Source: Gimesia algae
GTDB lineage: Bacteria > Planctomycetota > Planctomycetia > Planctomycetales > Planctomycetaceae
DNA length: 64,000 nt
Assembly (NCBI RefSeq): GCF_007746795.1
Contig: NZ_CP036343.1
Location: 2,345,369 to 2,409,368 of the forward strand
Direction: 5' to 3'
Within the stretch, counting starts at the first letter, position 1. Each line of letters starts with the position of its first letter. Below the pieces are notes generated by a model. It worked only from the letters and a program-made list of their open reading frames with translations, was not told where the DNA came from and ran no database searches. Made by a program: the position numbers and the translations under genes. Positions 1-8,446 of the stretch are shown here, in pieces.

Positions 1-332
1 TTTCCAACGAATTCTTCTAACAAACAGTTTTGTAACTTCACAATGACAAGCCCCACAACCCCGCCATGCCGAAGCAAGACGGTTTAGGCTAGATTCGCTT
101 TCGCTCGCCGCTACTCACGAAGTCGCTGTTGCTTTCCTTTCCTGCGGTTACTGAGATGTTTCAGTTCACCGCGTGTGCCTCATATACCTATGTATTCAGT
201 ATATGATAATTCGGGAACCTCGGGATCAACGCTCGTTTGACAACTTCCCCAAGATTATCGCAGTCTTCCACGCCCTTCATCGCCATCTGATGCCAAGACA
301 TCCCCCATACGCCCTTAATAGCTTAGCCGTAA
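1..332 (-). rRNA. 23S rRNA, 5' portion (runs off left edge)
   Basis: Read on the minus strand, this matches the conserved 5' domain of bacterial 23S rRNA: a start resembling GGCTAAGCTATTAAGGGCG, then GGGGGATG...TGGCATCAG, GGCGATGAAGG, CTGCGATAA, GAACTGAAACATCT and AGTAGCGGCGAGCGAA. The 5' end is placed near position 332 by alignment to the E. coli start from memory, so it may be off by a few bases. Only domain I is present; the rest lies beyond the window. No 16S gene is found upstream; tRNA-Ala and tRNA-Ile are. Confidence 0.93.
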
Positions 333-661
333 TAATTTTTACCTCACACTCGACACATTGCCTTGCGGGAGCCAAAAACATTACAACCCGATCTCAATTC
401 ACAAGGTCTTGCATAACAACCTTGCACTTGAGTCGATTTGCCTAAGAACAAAATCTCGGAAAAACAATACCATTCCAAAGAATTGATATTGTAATTTGAG
501 AACTCTATCGTTTATAGATGCCACTTATTACTTTTACCAAATTGTCAAAGAACATTGATTCTCAGGGTTACCCCCAGAGAAAAACAGCCAACCAAAATCA
601 GCTGAATCAAAACCAGCACTGCTGAATTCGATTCAATCGACTTAAGTCAGCTGAGAGAGTC
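333..661 (-). other. 23S rRNA leader
   Basis: About 330 bases between the nearest promoter and the 23S 5' end. No convincing coding sequence is seen. The segment is expected to be transcribed as the pre-23S leader and to contain half of the processing stem, whose other half would lie beyond the left edge. The short ORF at 173-445 overlaps 23S and is not a gene. Confidence 0.55.
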
Positions 662-689
662 ATCTTATCGCTGTCTCTCAGAAAGTCAA
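662..689 (-). promoter_or_regulatory. sigma70-type rRNA promoter, proximal
   Basis: On the minus strand TTGACT (684-689) is followed after 16 bases by TAAGAT (662-667). The -10 hexamer is identical to those of the two other leader promoters, and the -35 differs only in its last base. Transcription would start near 655 and run into 23S. Confidence 0.65.
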
Positions 690-811
690 CCGTCCGAGAA
701 ACAAATTTGAAAACTTTTTCCAAAACCTCTCAAACATCATCTTGCCACAAACCGTTTCGCGACAACCACTTGCACCTAACAACATTCATTAAGAACAAGT
801 GAAGGAGTGAG

Positions 812-840
812 ATCTTAACCAGACAGAAACCACTCGTCAA
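812..840 (-). promoter_or_regulatory. sigma70-type rRNA promoter, middle (repeat unit 1)
   Basis: On the minus strand TTGACG (835-840) is separated by 17 bases from TAAGAT (812-817). This is a near-consensus promoter directed at the 23S gene and lies in the first unit of the 130-bp duplication. Confidence 0.72.
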
Positions 841-941
841 GCCAGAGAGAACAAATTCCCTGGAAGTTTTTTTGCCACAAACTCTTTCGTGACAACCACT
901 TGCCATTAACAACTGCTGTCAACAACAACTGGCGGAGCGGG

Positions 942-970
942 ATCTTAACCAGTCAGAAACCACCCGTCAA
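942..970 (-). promoter_or_regulatory. sigma70-type rRNA promoter, distal (repeat unit 2)
   Basis: On the minus strand TTGACG (965-970) is separated by 17 bases from TAAGAT (942-947). It is identical in hexamers and spacing to the promoter exactly 130 bases away. Both hexamers are conserved although the surrounding repeat has diverged, which suggests selection on the promoter. Confidence 0.72.
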
Positions 971-1068
971 CCCACTGGGAAAAGTTTCCCCAAAAGTTTT
1001 CCAGAAAGAACTGAGACCTGATTTACGACCTCTAAAAGGCACAGATCACTCAACTCTCTGAAAGACAA

Positions 1069-1141
1069 TGGAGACGACCGGGATCGAACCGGCAACCTCC
1101 GCCTTGCAAGGGCGGCGCTCTCCCAATTGAGCTACGTCCCC
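1069..1141 (-). tRNA. tRNA-Ala (anticodon TGC)
   Basis: The minus strand folds as a full cloverleaf. The acceptor GGGGACG pairs with CGTCTCC, the D-arm begins AGCTC, the anticodon loop is CTTGCAA (TGC) on a five-pair stem, the T-arm carries GGTTCGATCC, and the discriminator is A. It lies downstream of tRNA-Ile and upstream of 23S, the order normally seen in a 16S-23S spacer. Confidence 0.96.
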
Positions 1142-1236
1142 AAACAGATGCCGACAACAACTATTGCCGACAAACTCCGATAGTGCAACCAAATAGCTGC
1201 AAATCAACCGGAGCACCTCTTAAAGAAGAAAAAAAA

Positions 1237-1310
<74 letters not shown>

Positions 1311-1326
1311 CAATAAGAGGACGCGT

Positions 1327-1355
1327 ATTCTGTCTTCTTATGTTGTTGCTGTAAA
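1327..1355 (-). promoter_or_regulatory. candidate promoter for the tRNA-Ile/tRNA-Ala unit
   Basis: On the minus strand TTTACA (1350-1355), 17 bases and CAGAAT (1327-1332) end 17 bases before tRNA-Ile. The match is weaker than the leader promoters. It is proposed mainly because no 16S gene precedes the tRNAs, so they need a start of their own. Confidence 0.3.
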
Positions 1356-1563
1356 GTCTCTTTCGACACTAGTTTCACAAAAAATTACATTTTCTTCACG
1401 CTAAAAGACACCCCTGCTGCGAACAGGTTCGCAGTCCGCTTTTAAAGTACAGAAAGAGTATTCCAACAGTTCCCACAGTAACGCCGTAGTATCAGGCAGA
1501 GATTCAGGGGATGTGTTCTTTCTATGAATTCCCTGTACGACTATTTGTCCGAGAGATATTATC

Positions 1564-1938
1564 ATGTTCCATCTTCTGCTCAAATCTGGTTTATCGCTGG
1601 CATTAATGTCCAGTTTGACCACCGTCGGTAGCGGAAGTTGTACTCCAGACAAGCAATCGCATTACCCGGCTTTTTCGGGTGATCCGCACTGTTGCCCGTC
1701 TCATGTCTCCCCTGGCCACCATCCGGTCTCACCAGCCTCGAGCGATGACTGTCATTGTAGAGTCATGCAGGTTCTTGCGACTTCCAAGAATCATTTTCCT
1801 GTACCTGATACAGGAATTTCTGAACTGCATGATTCCAGACCGCAAACTCCGTCTGGCCAGACGGGAGTCGAAGCCCCTCATTATTCTCAGGCAAAATCAC
1901 GCCCATTATATCTGCTGCACTGCGTCTGGATCTGCTGA
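1564..1938 (+). CDS. small Cys/His-rich secreted protein, hypothetical
   Basis: A 124-residue reading frame beginning with a signal-like stretch (LLLKSGLSLALMSSLTTV, residues 4-21). A segment rich in Cys and His follows (CC at about 43-44, HH, CHC near 63-65). Such spacing could bind a soft metal, but no family is recognised. The N-terminus has the hydrophobic core expected of an exported protein, and the stop lies 77 bases before the CC-repeat protein gene. No strong ribosome binding site is seen (GAGAG about 10 bases upstream). Its second half looks less protein-like, so the frame could be damaged or spurious. Confidence 0.4.
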   Translation: MFHLLLKSGLSLALMSSLTTVGSGSCTPDKQSHYPAFSGDPHCCPSHVSPGHHPVSPASSDDCHCRVMQVLATSKNHFPVPDTGISELHDSRPQTPSGQTGVEAPHYSQAKSRPLYLLHCVWIC

Positions 1939-2014
1939 TCACCCGAAACCGTGTACTCAAGTTTCATCTACTATCAGCAATACATTCACCGATCCATTCT
2001 TAAGGAGTCGTCAG

Positions 2015-2317
2015 ATGTTATCGAAAATGATTACCGCCACAATGTTATCCGTTGGGCTGGGAGTAACTGCTTCAGCACACTCACAAACAGATATATCCAA
2101 CTGTTGCGAACTGAATCTGGCCTGTTGCATACAGGGTCAAACCTGTTGTACCACGTCTACCAAAGCAGACTGCTGCCTGAAAGACCTGGCCTGTTGTGAA
2201 CAGAAAGTGCAATGCTGTCTGGCAGAAAAAACCTGCTGCGAGAGACAACTCTCCTGCTGCGAAACCGGGGGAAACTGTTGTATCGAAAGTCCCACTGCTA
2301 ACAGCCCCCCACAATAG
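2015..2317 (+). CDS. secreted CC-repeat cysteine-rich protein
   Basis: A 100-residue protein. The start is the ATG at 2015, eight bases after a clear AAGGAG, not the longer upstream extension of the same frame. Residues 1-24 form a signal peptide ending near SAHSQ. The mature part carries nine CysCys pairs. The gaps between pairs are five residues (ELNLA, IQGQT, LKDLA, EQKVQ, LAEKT, ERQLS, ETGGN) except for one gap of seven (TTSTKAD). That gives 18 cysteines in about 62 residues, almost without aromatic residues, which suggests metal binding or a disulfide-tied rod in the periplasm. No family is recognised. A hairpin and a strong terminator follow. Confidence 0.82.
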   Translation: MLSKMITATMLSVGLGVTASAHSQTDISNCCELNLACCIQGQTCCTTSTKADCCLKDLACCEQKVQCCLAEKTCCERQLSCCETGGNCCIESPTANSPPQ

Positions 2318-2326
2318 AACCTCCTG

Positions 2327-2352
2327 AAAAAGATAGATCGTTTCTATCTTTA
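2327..2352 (+). other. short hairpin after the CC-repeat gene
   Basis: AAAGATAG and its complement CTATCTTT flank a short loop just after the stop codon. The paired arms precede the main terminator and may protect the transcript's 3' end. Confidence 0.4.
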
Positions 2353-2359
2353 AAAATGG

Positions 2360-2396
2360 TCCCCTGCAGATAATCAGTCTGCGGGGGATTTTTTTT
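2360..2396 (+). terminator. rho-independent terminator
   Basis: TCCCCTGCAGA (2360-2370), a seven-base loop and TCTGCGGGGGA form a GC-rich stem followed at once by a run of eight T. It ends the unit of the CC-repeat gene. Confidence 0.88.
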
Positions 2397-2481
2397 GAAA
2401 TTCACTTTGAGATTCAAGCGGAGGCCGTTTAGGATCAATGCTGAAAACTGCTGATCCAAACCATGTACAGCGAGGTTTATC

Positions 2482-4542
2482 GTGCCCTGGCGCCCCTTTT
2501 ATTGCTCCAGCTTCTCTCCATTGATCTTACTGTGCCTGCCTGCTCTCCTTACCGCTGAATCGCGTGTTCCCGAGGAACTGCGCCCCTGGCTGGCATCTCA
2601 GAAATGGGTGCGTGATACAGATGGCCCTGTCATTGAGCTTGGAAAAACAGGTACTTTTGACGACACACATCTGTTTGCACCCTGTGTCAGCTTTGAAGAG
2701 GGCCGCTATTCACTCTGGTACTGCGGCTCCCAGAATTCGGTCAAAAACCGCGTGTTTCAAATGGGACTGGCAACCAGCGGCGATGGCATCCGGTTCCAGA
2801 AAGCAGCTAATAATCCCGTATTTAACTTTGGAGACTTCCAACGTTCGATTCTGACTCCCACTCTATTGCGATCTCCGGAAGGACAGACATTACGGGAAAC
2901 CGGGCAGCTGCGAATGTGGTTTTCCTCTGCGGATTTTCAGGACTCAACCGGCCTGCATGAACTTTATGAGACAGCCAGCCCCGACGGAATTCATTGGAAA
3001 AAACCTGGCGCTGCTGAGTTGAAACATGTCTATGCCCCGACCATCCTTAAAACCGGTCGCACTTACCAGATGTGGTTTACCGATGTTTCCTCCGAGCCTT
3101 GGAGTTTCAAACACGCTTCCAGCCTGGATGGAAAACGCTGGCGGGTTTCACCAGACCCGGTGTTGGAAGTCGATCAGAACTGGGAATCGGGGCGTCTGTT
3201 TTATCCGACGGTGTTGAAAATAGATGATGTCTACCTGATGTGGTATGGCAGCTACTGGTCTGCGCGAAAAAACACGACTGCTCTGGGGTTTGCCGTGAGC
3301 ATTGATGGTCTGAAGTGGTACAAACATCCGGATAATCCGGTTTTGAAGCCTGACCCGCAACGCGCCTGGGAATCGCATTATGTCACCAGTCAGTCAGTCA
3401 TGAAACTTCCCGGCAATCACTTTCGGATCTGGTACGCCAGTCGTAAACAGCCCCCTTTTGTGAATAAATATTTTGCGATCAATACAGCCGCGTGGAATGC
3501 GAAGCCTTTGAAAAAGACGGATCAACCAGTGCCGATTCCTGAAGATTTTGCGATCTGGAAGTCAAAAACCTGCCAGAAATTGCGAAACCAGCTGGGAATT
3601 CCACAGAATAAAGGGGCCTTGCACAGCGAGAAGCGGGGGGAATTTGAACTCGGGAATATCGTGATCGAAAAATGGATCTTTACCAGCGAGCCCGGTTCCC
3701 GGATTCCTGCCGTCATTTATCGCCCCAAAAAAATTAATCAACGGGCACCAGCGATTGTGCTCACCTATGGTCACGGCGGCAGTAAAAGCCAGTGGCAGTA
3801 CAATTACGCGGCGCAAGCGTACGCTAAAGCAGGGCTCATCTGCCTGGCCATTGATCCAATCGGCGAGGAAGAACGCCACATTCATGGCAAACTGGGAACG
3901 CGGGCACATGATCCGAAAGCGATACACGAGCGCGCCTGGAATGCGGGTCGACCAATTATGGGTAAACTGGTGTTTGACACGATGCGAGGCATTGATTTCC
4001 TTGAGGAGCGAGACGATGTCGATCATTCGAAGATCGGCGTCGCAGGGAATTCATTGGGCGGGGCTGTTGCCAGCTGGATGGCGGCACTGGAACCTCGCCT
4101 GAAAATGGCAATCGTCTCAGGCTGGGCCTATGATAATGTAACTCTGCGAAGTAAATATTGCACGAAAATCCCCAATCAAATGCTGCGTGAATCCTGTACC
4201 TGGCCCGAATTCCTCTCACTGGCTGCTCCAAACTGTGCCCTTCTGGTCATGAATGGTGATGCTGACTGGATTATCGATTCTGACGATGATGGCACTGCCT
4301 GGCGGGGAACCAAGTCCGCAGTCCAGGCAGCGTCACAGATATACCAGGCGCAAAATGCGAGTGGAAAAGTCAAAACCTGGTTTGAACCGGGGGGGAGGAC
4401 ACCGGCCTTATATTATACATCCAGCCGCCCTGCTCTGGATTCATCAGCAGTTAGGAACCCCAGCTCTGACAGAGCAGGAAATCAGGGATCAGCCTACCAT
4501 AAATTCCGGGATCTGGGGGGATGCCAACCAGATTCCATTTGA
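2482..4542 (+). CDS. propeller-type glycosidase-like domain fused to alpha/beta hydrolase (frameshifted near the C-terminus)
   Basis: A GTG start at 2482 with GAGG upstream opens a signal peptide (residues 1-25). Residues about 30-350 carry repeated blades (RYSLWYCGS, LRMWFSSA, TYQMWFTDV, VYLMWYGSY, FRIWYASR) typical of GH32/GH43-like five-bladed propellers. Residues about 400-650 are an alpha/beta hydrolase of the dienelactone hydrolase/acetylxylan esterase type: GHGG oxyanion region, nucleophile in GNSLGG, acid in NGDADW. The reading frame leaves this homology after WFEPGG at about 4390. The catalytic His (GGGHRPY) continues in the neighbouring frame. The product as read is 686 residues with an aberrant tail of about 50. 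It likely removes acyl groups from a polysaccharide. Confidence 0.85.
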   Translation: MPWRPFYCSSFSPLILLCLPALLTAESRVPEELRPWLASQKWVRDTDGPVIELGKTGTFDDTHLFAPCVSFEEGRYSLWYCGSQNSVKNRVFQMGLATSGDGIRFQKAANNPVFNFGDFQRSILTPTLLRSPEGQTLRETGQLRMWFSSADFQDSTGLHELYETASPDGIHWKKPGAAELKHVYAPTILKTGRTYQMWFTDVSSEPWSFKHASSLDGKRWRVSPDPVLEVDQNWESGRLFYPTVLKIDDVYLMWYGSYWSARKNTTALGFAVSIDGLKWYKHPDNPVLKPDPQRAWESHYVTSQSVMKLPGNHFRIWYASRKQPPFVNKYFAINTAAWNAKPLKKTDQPVPIPEDFAIWKSKTCQKLRNQLGIPQNKGALHSEKRGEFELGNIVIEKWIFTSEPGSRIPAVIYRPKKINQRAPAIVLTYGHGGSKSQWQYNYAAQAYAKAGLICLAIDPIGEEERHIHGKLGTRAHDPKAIHERAWNAGRPIMGKLVFDTMRGIDFLEERDDVDHSKIGVAGNSLGGAVASWMAALEPRLKMAIVSGWAYDNVTLRSKYCTKIPNQMLRESCTWPEFLSLAAPNCALLVMNGDADWIIDSDDDGTAWRGTKSAVQAASQIYQAQNASGKVKTWFEPGGRTPALYYTSSRPALDSSAVRNPSSDRAGNQGSAYHKFRDLGGCQPDSI

Positions 4543-4708
4543 ACGATTGTATGGAACAGACCTGCATCAACGGGGTGCCACACTGGTTGATTTCCAGATC
4601 CATCACACAAACCGGGAAAAACTGGCGTGTCTCAAACCTGAAGAAAAAGGCACCCCCGATTTCACTCTGGAAGGCTGGCTGAATCAGATTGAGAAAAATG
4701 ATAACTGA
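4387..4708 (+). pseudogene. frameshifted C-terminus of the preceding esterase fusion
   Basis: After a run of seven G (4389-4395) the correct continuation is in the frame ending at 4708: GGGHRPYI, then IHPAALLWIHQQLGTP and a tail ending NQIEKNDN. This frame holds the expected catalytic His of the esterase. Removing one G from the run joins both frames into an ORF of about 740 residues. The ORF from 4253 is therefore not an independent gene. A true indel, a slippage site or an assembly error would all look the same here. Confidence 0.8.
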
Positions 4709-4717
4709 ATCTGGTGA

Positions 4718-5662
4718 TTATTCTGTTACAGCCACTTTCTGCTTTGCCATTTCATGAAACTGTTTCCAGGTAATCACTTCAATCCCCAGATCCTTGATTT
4801 CTTTCATAACCTCCAGATCTGTGAAGACACGTCGGTCTCCATCGCGGCGTGAGGAACTGTGGGTAATATTCTGCAGTTCCTGATTATCAATGCCACAATG
4901 AATAATGATCTGAGTTACCCCCGGCTTGAGTGTCCGCAACTCGTCCAGGTATGCCTGTTTTCGCTTTCCATAGTCTGGTTCGCCATAAAACTGAACCAGT
5001 TCATCCAGCACGGGCAGACCATTTTTCTCAAGAACCTCTTTGAGTTCTTTCGCTTTTTCTGCAATCAGGCCATATTTCTTCGGATCAAGATTGGCAACAA
5101 ACAGAACCGGGAGTTGGTACTCAATCCCCAGGTTCACATACATTTCCAGCAGATCAGGGCGGCTGATGACGGCCCCCATATGGGTATCGAGGTGACTTAA
5201 GGGAACTCCGAATTTTTTCGCACGCTCGATCTGGGCTCGCAGCTCTTTTTCTGCATCTTTCACATTCACATGCTGCATCACCTGACCGACGTTGTCCCAG
5301 AGATAATGCTCCTCGTCCAACAGGCTAGGCACTTGATCACGCGATGCAACCGGTCCCCAGCGATAATTTTTCCATTCGGAATTCAGAGTCAGATGAATCC
5401 CGAAATCCTGATCCGGATTCTGTTTTGCGTAATCTGCAAATTCCTTGAACCATGGACAGGGCACCATAATGCTCGCTGACGAGACAATTCCTTTCTGCAT
5501 GCCTTCGATGGTTGCCTGATTCACCGAATGCGACATACCTGCATCATCGGCGTGGATGATGAGATATCGTTTCTCCCCTGTTTCTTTGTGTTCCGCCTGA
5601 ACAGAAGCGACACTGGTCGCAGCAATTACACAGAACCATGTTAGCAGTAATTGATGTTTCAT
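4718..5662 (-). CDS. secreted YdjC/ChbG-like carbohydrate deacetylase
   Basis: A 314-residue protein with a signal peptide (residues 1-23, ending VQA). The YdjC/ChbG motifs are in order: HADDAG (metal-binding Asp) at about 35, then HLTLNSEW and SHLDTHMG (metal-binding His), with a late IIHCG. ChbG removes an N-acetyl group from chitooligosaccharides. The exported form here suggests action on an extracellular or periplasmic sugar, but the substrate is unknown. The gene ends 10 bases from the convergent esterase gene, and both neighbours are carbohydrate esterases. Confidence 0.87.
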   Translation of the reverse strand: MKHQLLLTWFCVIAATSVASVQAEHKETGEKRYLIIHADDAGMSHSVNQATIEGMQKGIVSSASIMVPCPWFKEFADYAKQNPDQDFGIHLTLNSEWKNYRWGPVASRDQVPSLLDEEHYLWDNVGQVMQHVNVKDAEKELRAQIERAKKFGVPLSHLDTHMGAVISRPDLLEMYVNLGIEYQLPVLFVANLDPKKYGLIAEKAKELKEVLEKNGLPVLDELVQFYGEPDYGKRKQAYLDELRTLKPGVTQIIIHCGIDNQELQNITHSSSRRDGDRRVFTDLEVMKEIKDLGIEVITWKQFHEMAKQKVAVTE

Positions 5663-5816
5663 AAATCACCTGACGGAGTTACAAGAAATGAAATACTGGA
5701 TTTGACGACGTGATTCGAAAGGGTTCGCTTGAATTCTGATATCAATCAGATCAAGCTATAAGTCGATTTGGATTGTTACCACTTCTCTATTCTACTTATC
5801 CTGCAAGGAACTACAA

Positions 5817-7394
5817 ATGAATTGTACCTCTCTGAGACGACTTGCAGCCGTTTTACTGATGCTGATCACCGTGAACGCATTGAATGTAAATCTGGCGCAA
5901 GCAGAAATCAAACTTCCCGCGATTATTGGTGACCACATGGTCCTGCAACAGGGGCAGAAAAACCCGTTATGGGGTTGGGCTGAACCCGGTGAAAAGATCA
6001 CCGTCACCGTCGATGGTCAGTCTCATTCCACTACGGCTGACAATAATGGAAAATGGAAAGTCACACTCGAACCTCTCAAAGTTGGTGGCCCCTATGAAAT
6101 CACGATCAAGGGTAAAGACTCTGTTACACTCAAGGATGTCCTCTCAGGTGAAGTCTGGATCTGTTCTGGCCAATCCAACATGGCCTGGACCGTTGGATCA
6201 TCCAATGATGCCGACCTGGAAATCATGACCGCAAATTACCCCAAAATCCGATTGATATCGGTACCTCAGGTCGGTACCCAGGAACCACAGGATAACTTCA
6301 ATGGACAATGGGAAGCCTGCACTCCTGAAACAGTTAAGAATTTTTCTGGCGTCGGCTACTTCTTCGGACGTCAGTTATACCAGACGCTGAATGTGCCCAT
6401 TGGCCTGATTGACAATGCCTGGGGTGGTTCTTCTGCGGAAGCCTGGGTGAATCGCAAGCGACTGGAAGATGAACCCGCTTTCAAAGAGATGCTGGAAAAA
6501 TGGGAAAAGACAGAAGCGTCCTATAACCATGAACAGGCCGTCGCTGCTTATAACAAACGCCTGGATCAGTGGAAAGAATCAGTCAAAAAAGCTAAAGCAG
6601 CTGGAAAAGCAGCACCTCGGCGTCCACGGGCTCCAAGAAACCCGCTGACAGGTAATCATCGTCCGGCCAATATTTACAATGGTGTGCTATATCCTACTAT
6701 CGGTTATGGCATCAAAGGAGCGATCTGGTATCAGGGTGAGTCCAATGCCAGCCGTGCCTATCAGTATCGAAAACTGTTCCCATTCATGATCCAGAACTGG
6801 CGTAATGAATGGAAACAAGGCGATTTCCCCTTCTACTGGGTTCAATTGGCTGATTTCCGGAGCGAAAAACCGGATCCCGCTGACAGCGACTGGGCGGAAC
6901 TGCGTGAAGCACAGACGATGACAATGGATGCGCTCCCCAATACAGGAGAAGCCGTCATCCTGAATCTGGGGGAAGCTTCTGACATTCATCCCAAAAACAA
7001 ACAGGATGTCGCCATGCGACTGGCCCGCTGGGCACTGGCGAAAGACTATGGCGTGAAAGTCGTACACCAGAGCCCCCGTTACAAGTCAATGGAAGTCAAA
7101 GGCAACAAAGCGATTCTGACCTTTGATCATGTTGGCGGAGGTCTGGATACCTTCGACGTGACAACTCCCATCGGCTTCACCATTGCCGGCCAAGACAAGA
7201 AGTTTGTCAAAGCGAATGCGAAAATTGTTGGCGGCAATAAAATCGAGGTCTGGAGTGATGCCGTCGCGAATCCAGCGGCCGTTCGCTACGCCTGGGCAGA
7301 TAACCCCGTCTGTAACGTGCAGAATAAAGAGGGCCTGCCTGTGACACCGTTCCGTACGGACGACTGGCCTGGAGTGACGATCAATAATCATTAA
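5817..7394 (+). CDS. sialate O-acetylesterase family protein
   Basis: A 525-residue exported protein (signal peptide to about AQA, residue 30). It belongs to the SGNH/GDSL esterases of the sialate O-acetylesterase family. An Ig-like N-terminal domain ([15 protein letters not shown]) leads to the nucleophile motif CSGQSNM at about 120. WYQGESNA follows at about 303, and the Asp/His motif SDIHPKNK at about 386. A charged insertion near residues 235-275 ([11 protein letters not shown] to [12 protein letters not shown]) separates the two halves. The enzyme is predicted to deacetylate sialic acids or other acetylated glycans. A terminator follows directly. Confidence 0.92.
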   Translation: MNCTSLRRLAAVLLMLITVNALNVNLAQAEIKLPAIIGDHMVLQQGQKNPLWGWAEPGEKITVTVDGQSHSTTADNNGKWKVTLEPLKVGGPYEITIKGKDSVTLKDVLSGEVWICSGQSNMAWTVGSSNDADLEIMTANYPKIRLISVPQVGTQEPQDNFNGQWEACTPETVKNFSGVGYFFGRQLYQTLNVPIGLIDNAWGGSSAEAWVNRKRLEDEPAFKEMLEKWEKTEASYNHEQAVAAYNKRLDQWKESVKKAKAAGKAAPRRPRAPRNPLTGNHRPANIYNGVLYPTIGYGIKGAIWYQGESNASRAYQYRKLFPFMIQNWRNEWKQGDFPFYWVQLADFRSEKPDPADSDWAELREAQTMTMDALPNTGEAVILNLGEASDIHPKNKQDVAMRLARWALAKDYGVKVVHQSPRYKSMEVKGNKAILTFDHVGGGLDTFDVTTPIGFTIAGQDKKFVKANAKIVGGNKIEVWSDAVANPAAVRYAWADNPVCNVQNKEGLPVTPFRTDDWPGVTINNH

Positions 7395-7421
7395 GCAATC
7401 TACTGATGATTCAATCACAAA

Positions 7422-7456
7422 ACGCCTCAGGGAACAGGTTTCTCTGAGGCGTTTTT
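7422..7456 (+). terminator. rho-independent terminator
   Basis: ACGCCTCAG (7422-7430) pairs with CTGAGGCGT (7443-7451) and is followed by six T. It ends the sialate O-acetylesterase transcript. Confidence 0.9.
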
Positions 7457-8027
7457 TCATCAACTCTCGACGATCTCCCGTTTTACTGTCGCATCTCTAT
7501 TCGCCTGTAAGACTGAACACCACACACCTGCTGCTGCACATTTTCGCACTCCCGCTGCATAAAATGAACTTGACCGCAGCGCGCCACCGGCGATAAGCGT
7601 TGTTTTGGGTCGCGCGCGTATCCAGTTTACAGTGCACCGGAACACGCGACACTTGTTCGTACTCTTCACGATAAATGAGCCTGTTTTTTCCAGATATTCA
7701 CTTGTCAAAACAACACCCGTTCCCAATGTATGCCTGCGGGTCGACGCACTTCGCAGGTTTTCGTCCCGACATCGTCTCAGCACCGCCAGACATCGTTCCC
7801 ATATCAACACAGTTCGCCACATTTTACTGTTCATCCCCCTTGACCTCCCCAGGCCCTTCCACAAAATAATCCAACATGCAATCAAACCCGCTTCCCAAAC
7901 CCCAAGCATCACCCCTCCCCTTTCGTGTCATTTCGTGTTTTTCGTGGTAGCAATACCAAACGACCGGGCGCCCCGGTCGGCTCGCCCGACCGTGCTGATG
8001 CGATCATCCCCTGATCCGTTTCACATC

Positions 8028-8078
8028 GCATTATAAAAGAAGTGCCCCCACTCCCCGCAGATGAATAACCCGAACCAC
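8028..8078 (+). repeat. 51-bp direct repeat, copy 1
   Basis: Starts GCATTATAAAAGAAGTGCCC and ends CCCGAACCAC. An almost identical copy (one mismatch) lies at 8351-8401. The sequence just before each copy is also related (GTCTGCCCGACAGTGC versus GGCTCGCCCGACCGTGC), so the original duplicated unit was probably larger. Confidence 0.85.
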
Positions 8079-8092
8079 TATATACAGATCAG

Positions 8093-8136
8093 GGGGTAGC
8101 CCCGAATGTAATTCGGGGTTGTCGCAGACAACAGGA
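8093..8136. repeat. hairpin module, copy 1
   Basis: CCCCGAAT-GTA-ATTCGGGG (8100-8118) is a perfect eight-pair hairpin. It is followed by TTGTC-GCA-GACAA and then CAGG. A sister copy lies about 102 bases to the right. Confidence 0.7.
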
Positions 8137-8194
8137 AACTGTCAGAGCAGACCTTCAAATAAGAATTGACTACCCCCGATATAACACAAAAGAA

Positions 8195-8238
8195 AGGGTA
8201 ACCCCGGATGTAATCCGGGGTGAGCGCAGCGAACAGGA
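8195..8238. repeat. hairpin module, copy 2
   Basis: CCCCGGAT-GTA-ATCCGGGG (8202-8220) keeps the eight-pair stem of copy 1 with one A-T pair changed to G-C on both arms. The following GAGCGCAGCGAACAGG corresponds to the second hairpin of copy 1 but pairs less well. Confidence 0.7.
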
Positions 8239-8350
8239 GGTCCTGGCGAATCCGCTCCCTCCACAATCGAACTTCCTCTACCCGCCGTGTGGCATCGGTT
8301 GGTCTGCCCGACAGTGCCTGTGCTCAGGGCCTCCTTCCCGGGTTCACCAG

Positions 8351-8401
8351 GCATTATAAAAGAAGTGCCCCCACTCCCCGCAGATGAATATCCCGAACCA
8401 C
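8351..8401 (+). repeat. 51-bp direct repeat, copy 2
   Basis: Second copy of the 8028-8078 repeat, differing at one base (AATATCCC for AATAACCC). It ends about 45 bases before the corA stop codon. Confidence 0.85.
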
Positions 8402-8446
8402 CGTCAACAGGTCAGGGTTTAATTCAGAAATCTCATACAGGCCGGT

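Larger units (their letters stand above)
741..1000. repeat. 130-bp imperfect tandem duplication with a promoter in each unit
   Basis: Unit 1 (741-870) and unit 2 (871-1000) align without a register shift at many points: GCCACAAAC..TTTCG.GACAACCACTTGC at the left, then GATCTTAACCAG.CAGAAACCAC.CGTCAA, then a run ending in AAGTTTT. The period is exactly 130 bases, measured between the TTGCCACAA motifs and again between the promoter hexamers. Differences are scattered, so the duplication is not recent. Confidence 0.8.
7460..8440. other. repeat-rich intergenic region without a credible gene
   Basis: Almost 1 kb without a recognisable protein. The two ORFs on opposite strands (7460-7912 and 7605-8036) have no known domain and no good ribosome binding site. 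The region holds TTTCGTG-type direct repeats near 7922-7950, a GC-rich palindrome near 7961-7990, two hairpin modules and a 51-bp direct repeat, listed separately. It resembles a graveyard or nest of dispersed repeats. Confidence 0.6.

Noticed and set aside
1679-2014. N-terminal extension of the CC-repeat protein
   Set aside because: The internal ATG at 2015 has AAGGAG and a signal peptide; the extension has neither and overlaps another ORF.
4253-4708. Separate 151-residue gene
   Set aside because: From GGGHRPY on it is the continuation of the upstream esterase in another frame; its first part has no homology.
7460-7912. 150-residue minus-strand ORF in the repeat-rich gap
   Set aside because: No domain, odd composition and an overlap with an equally long ORF on the other strand; possibly repeat-derived.
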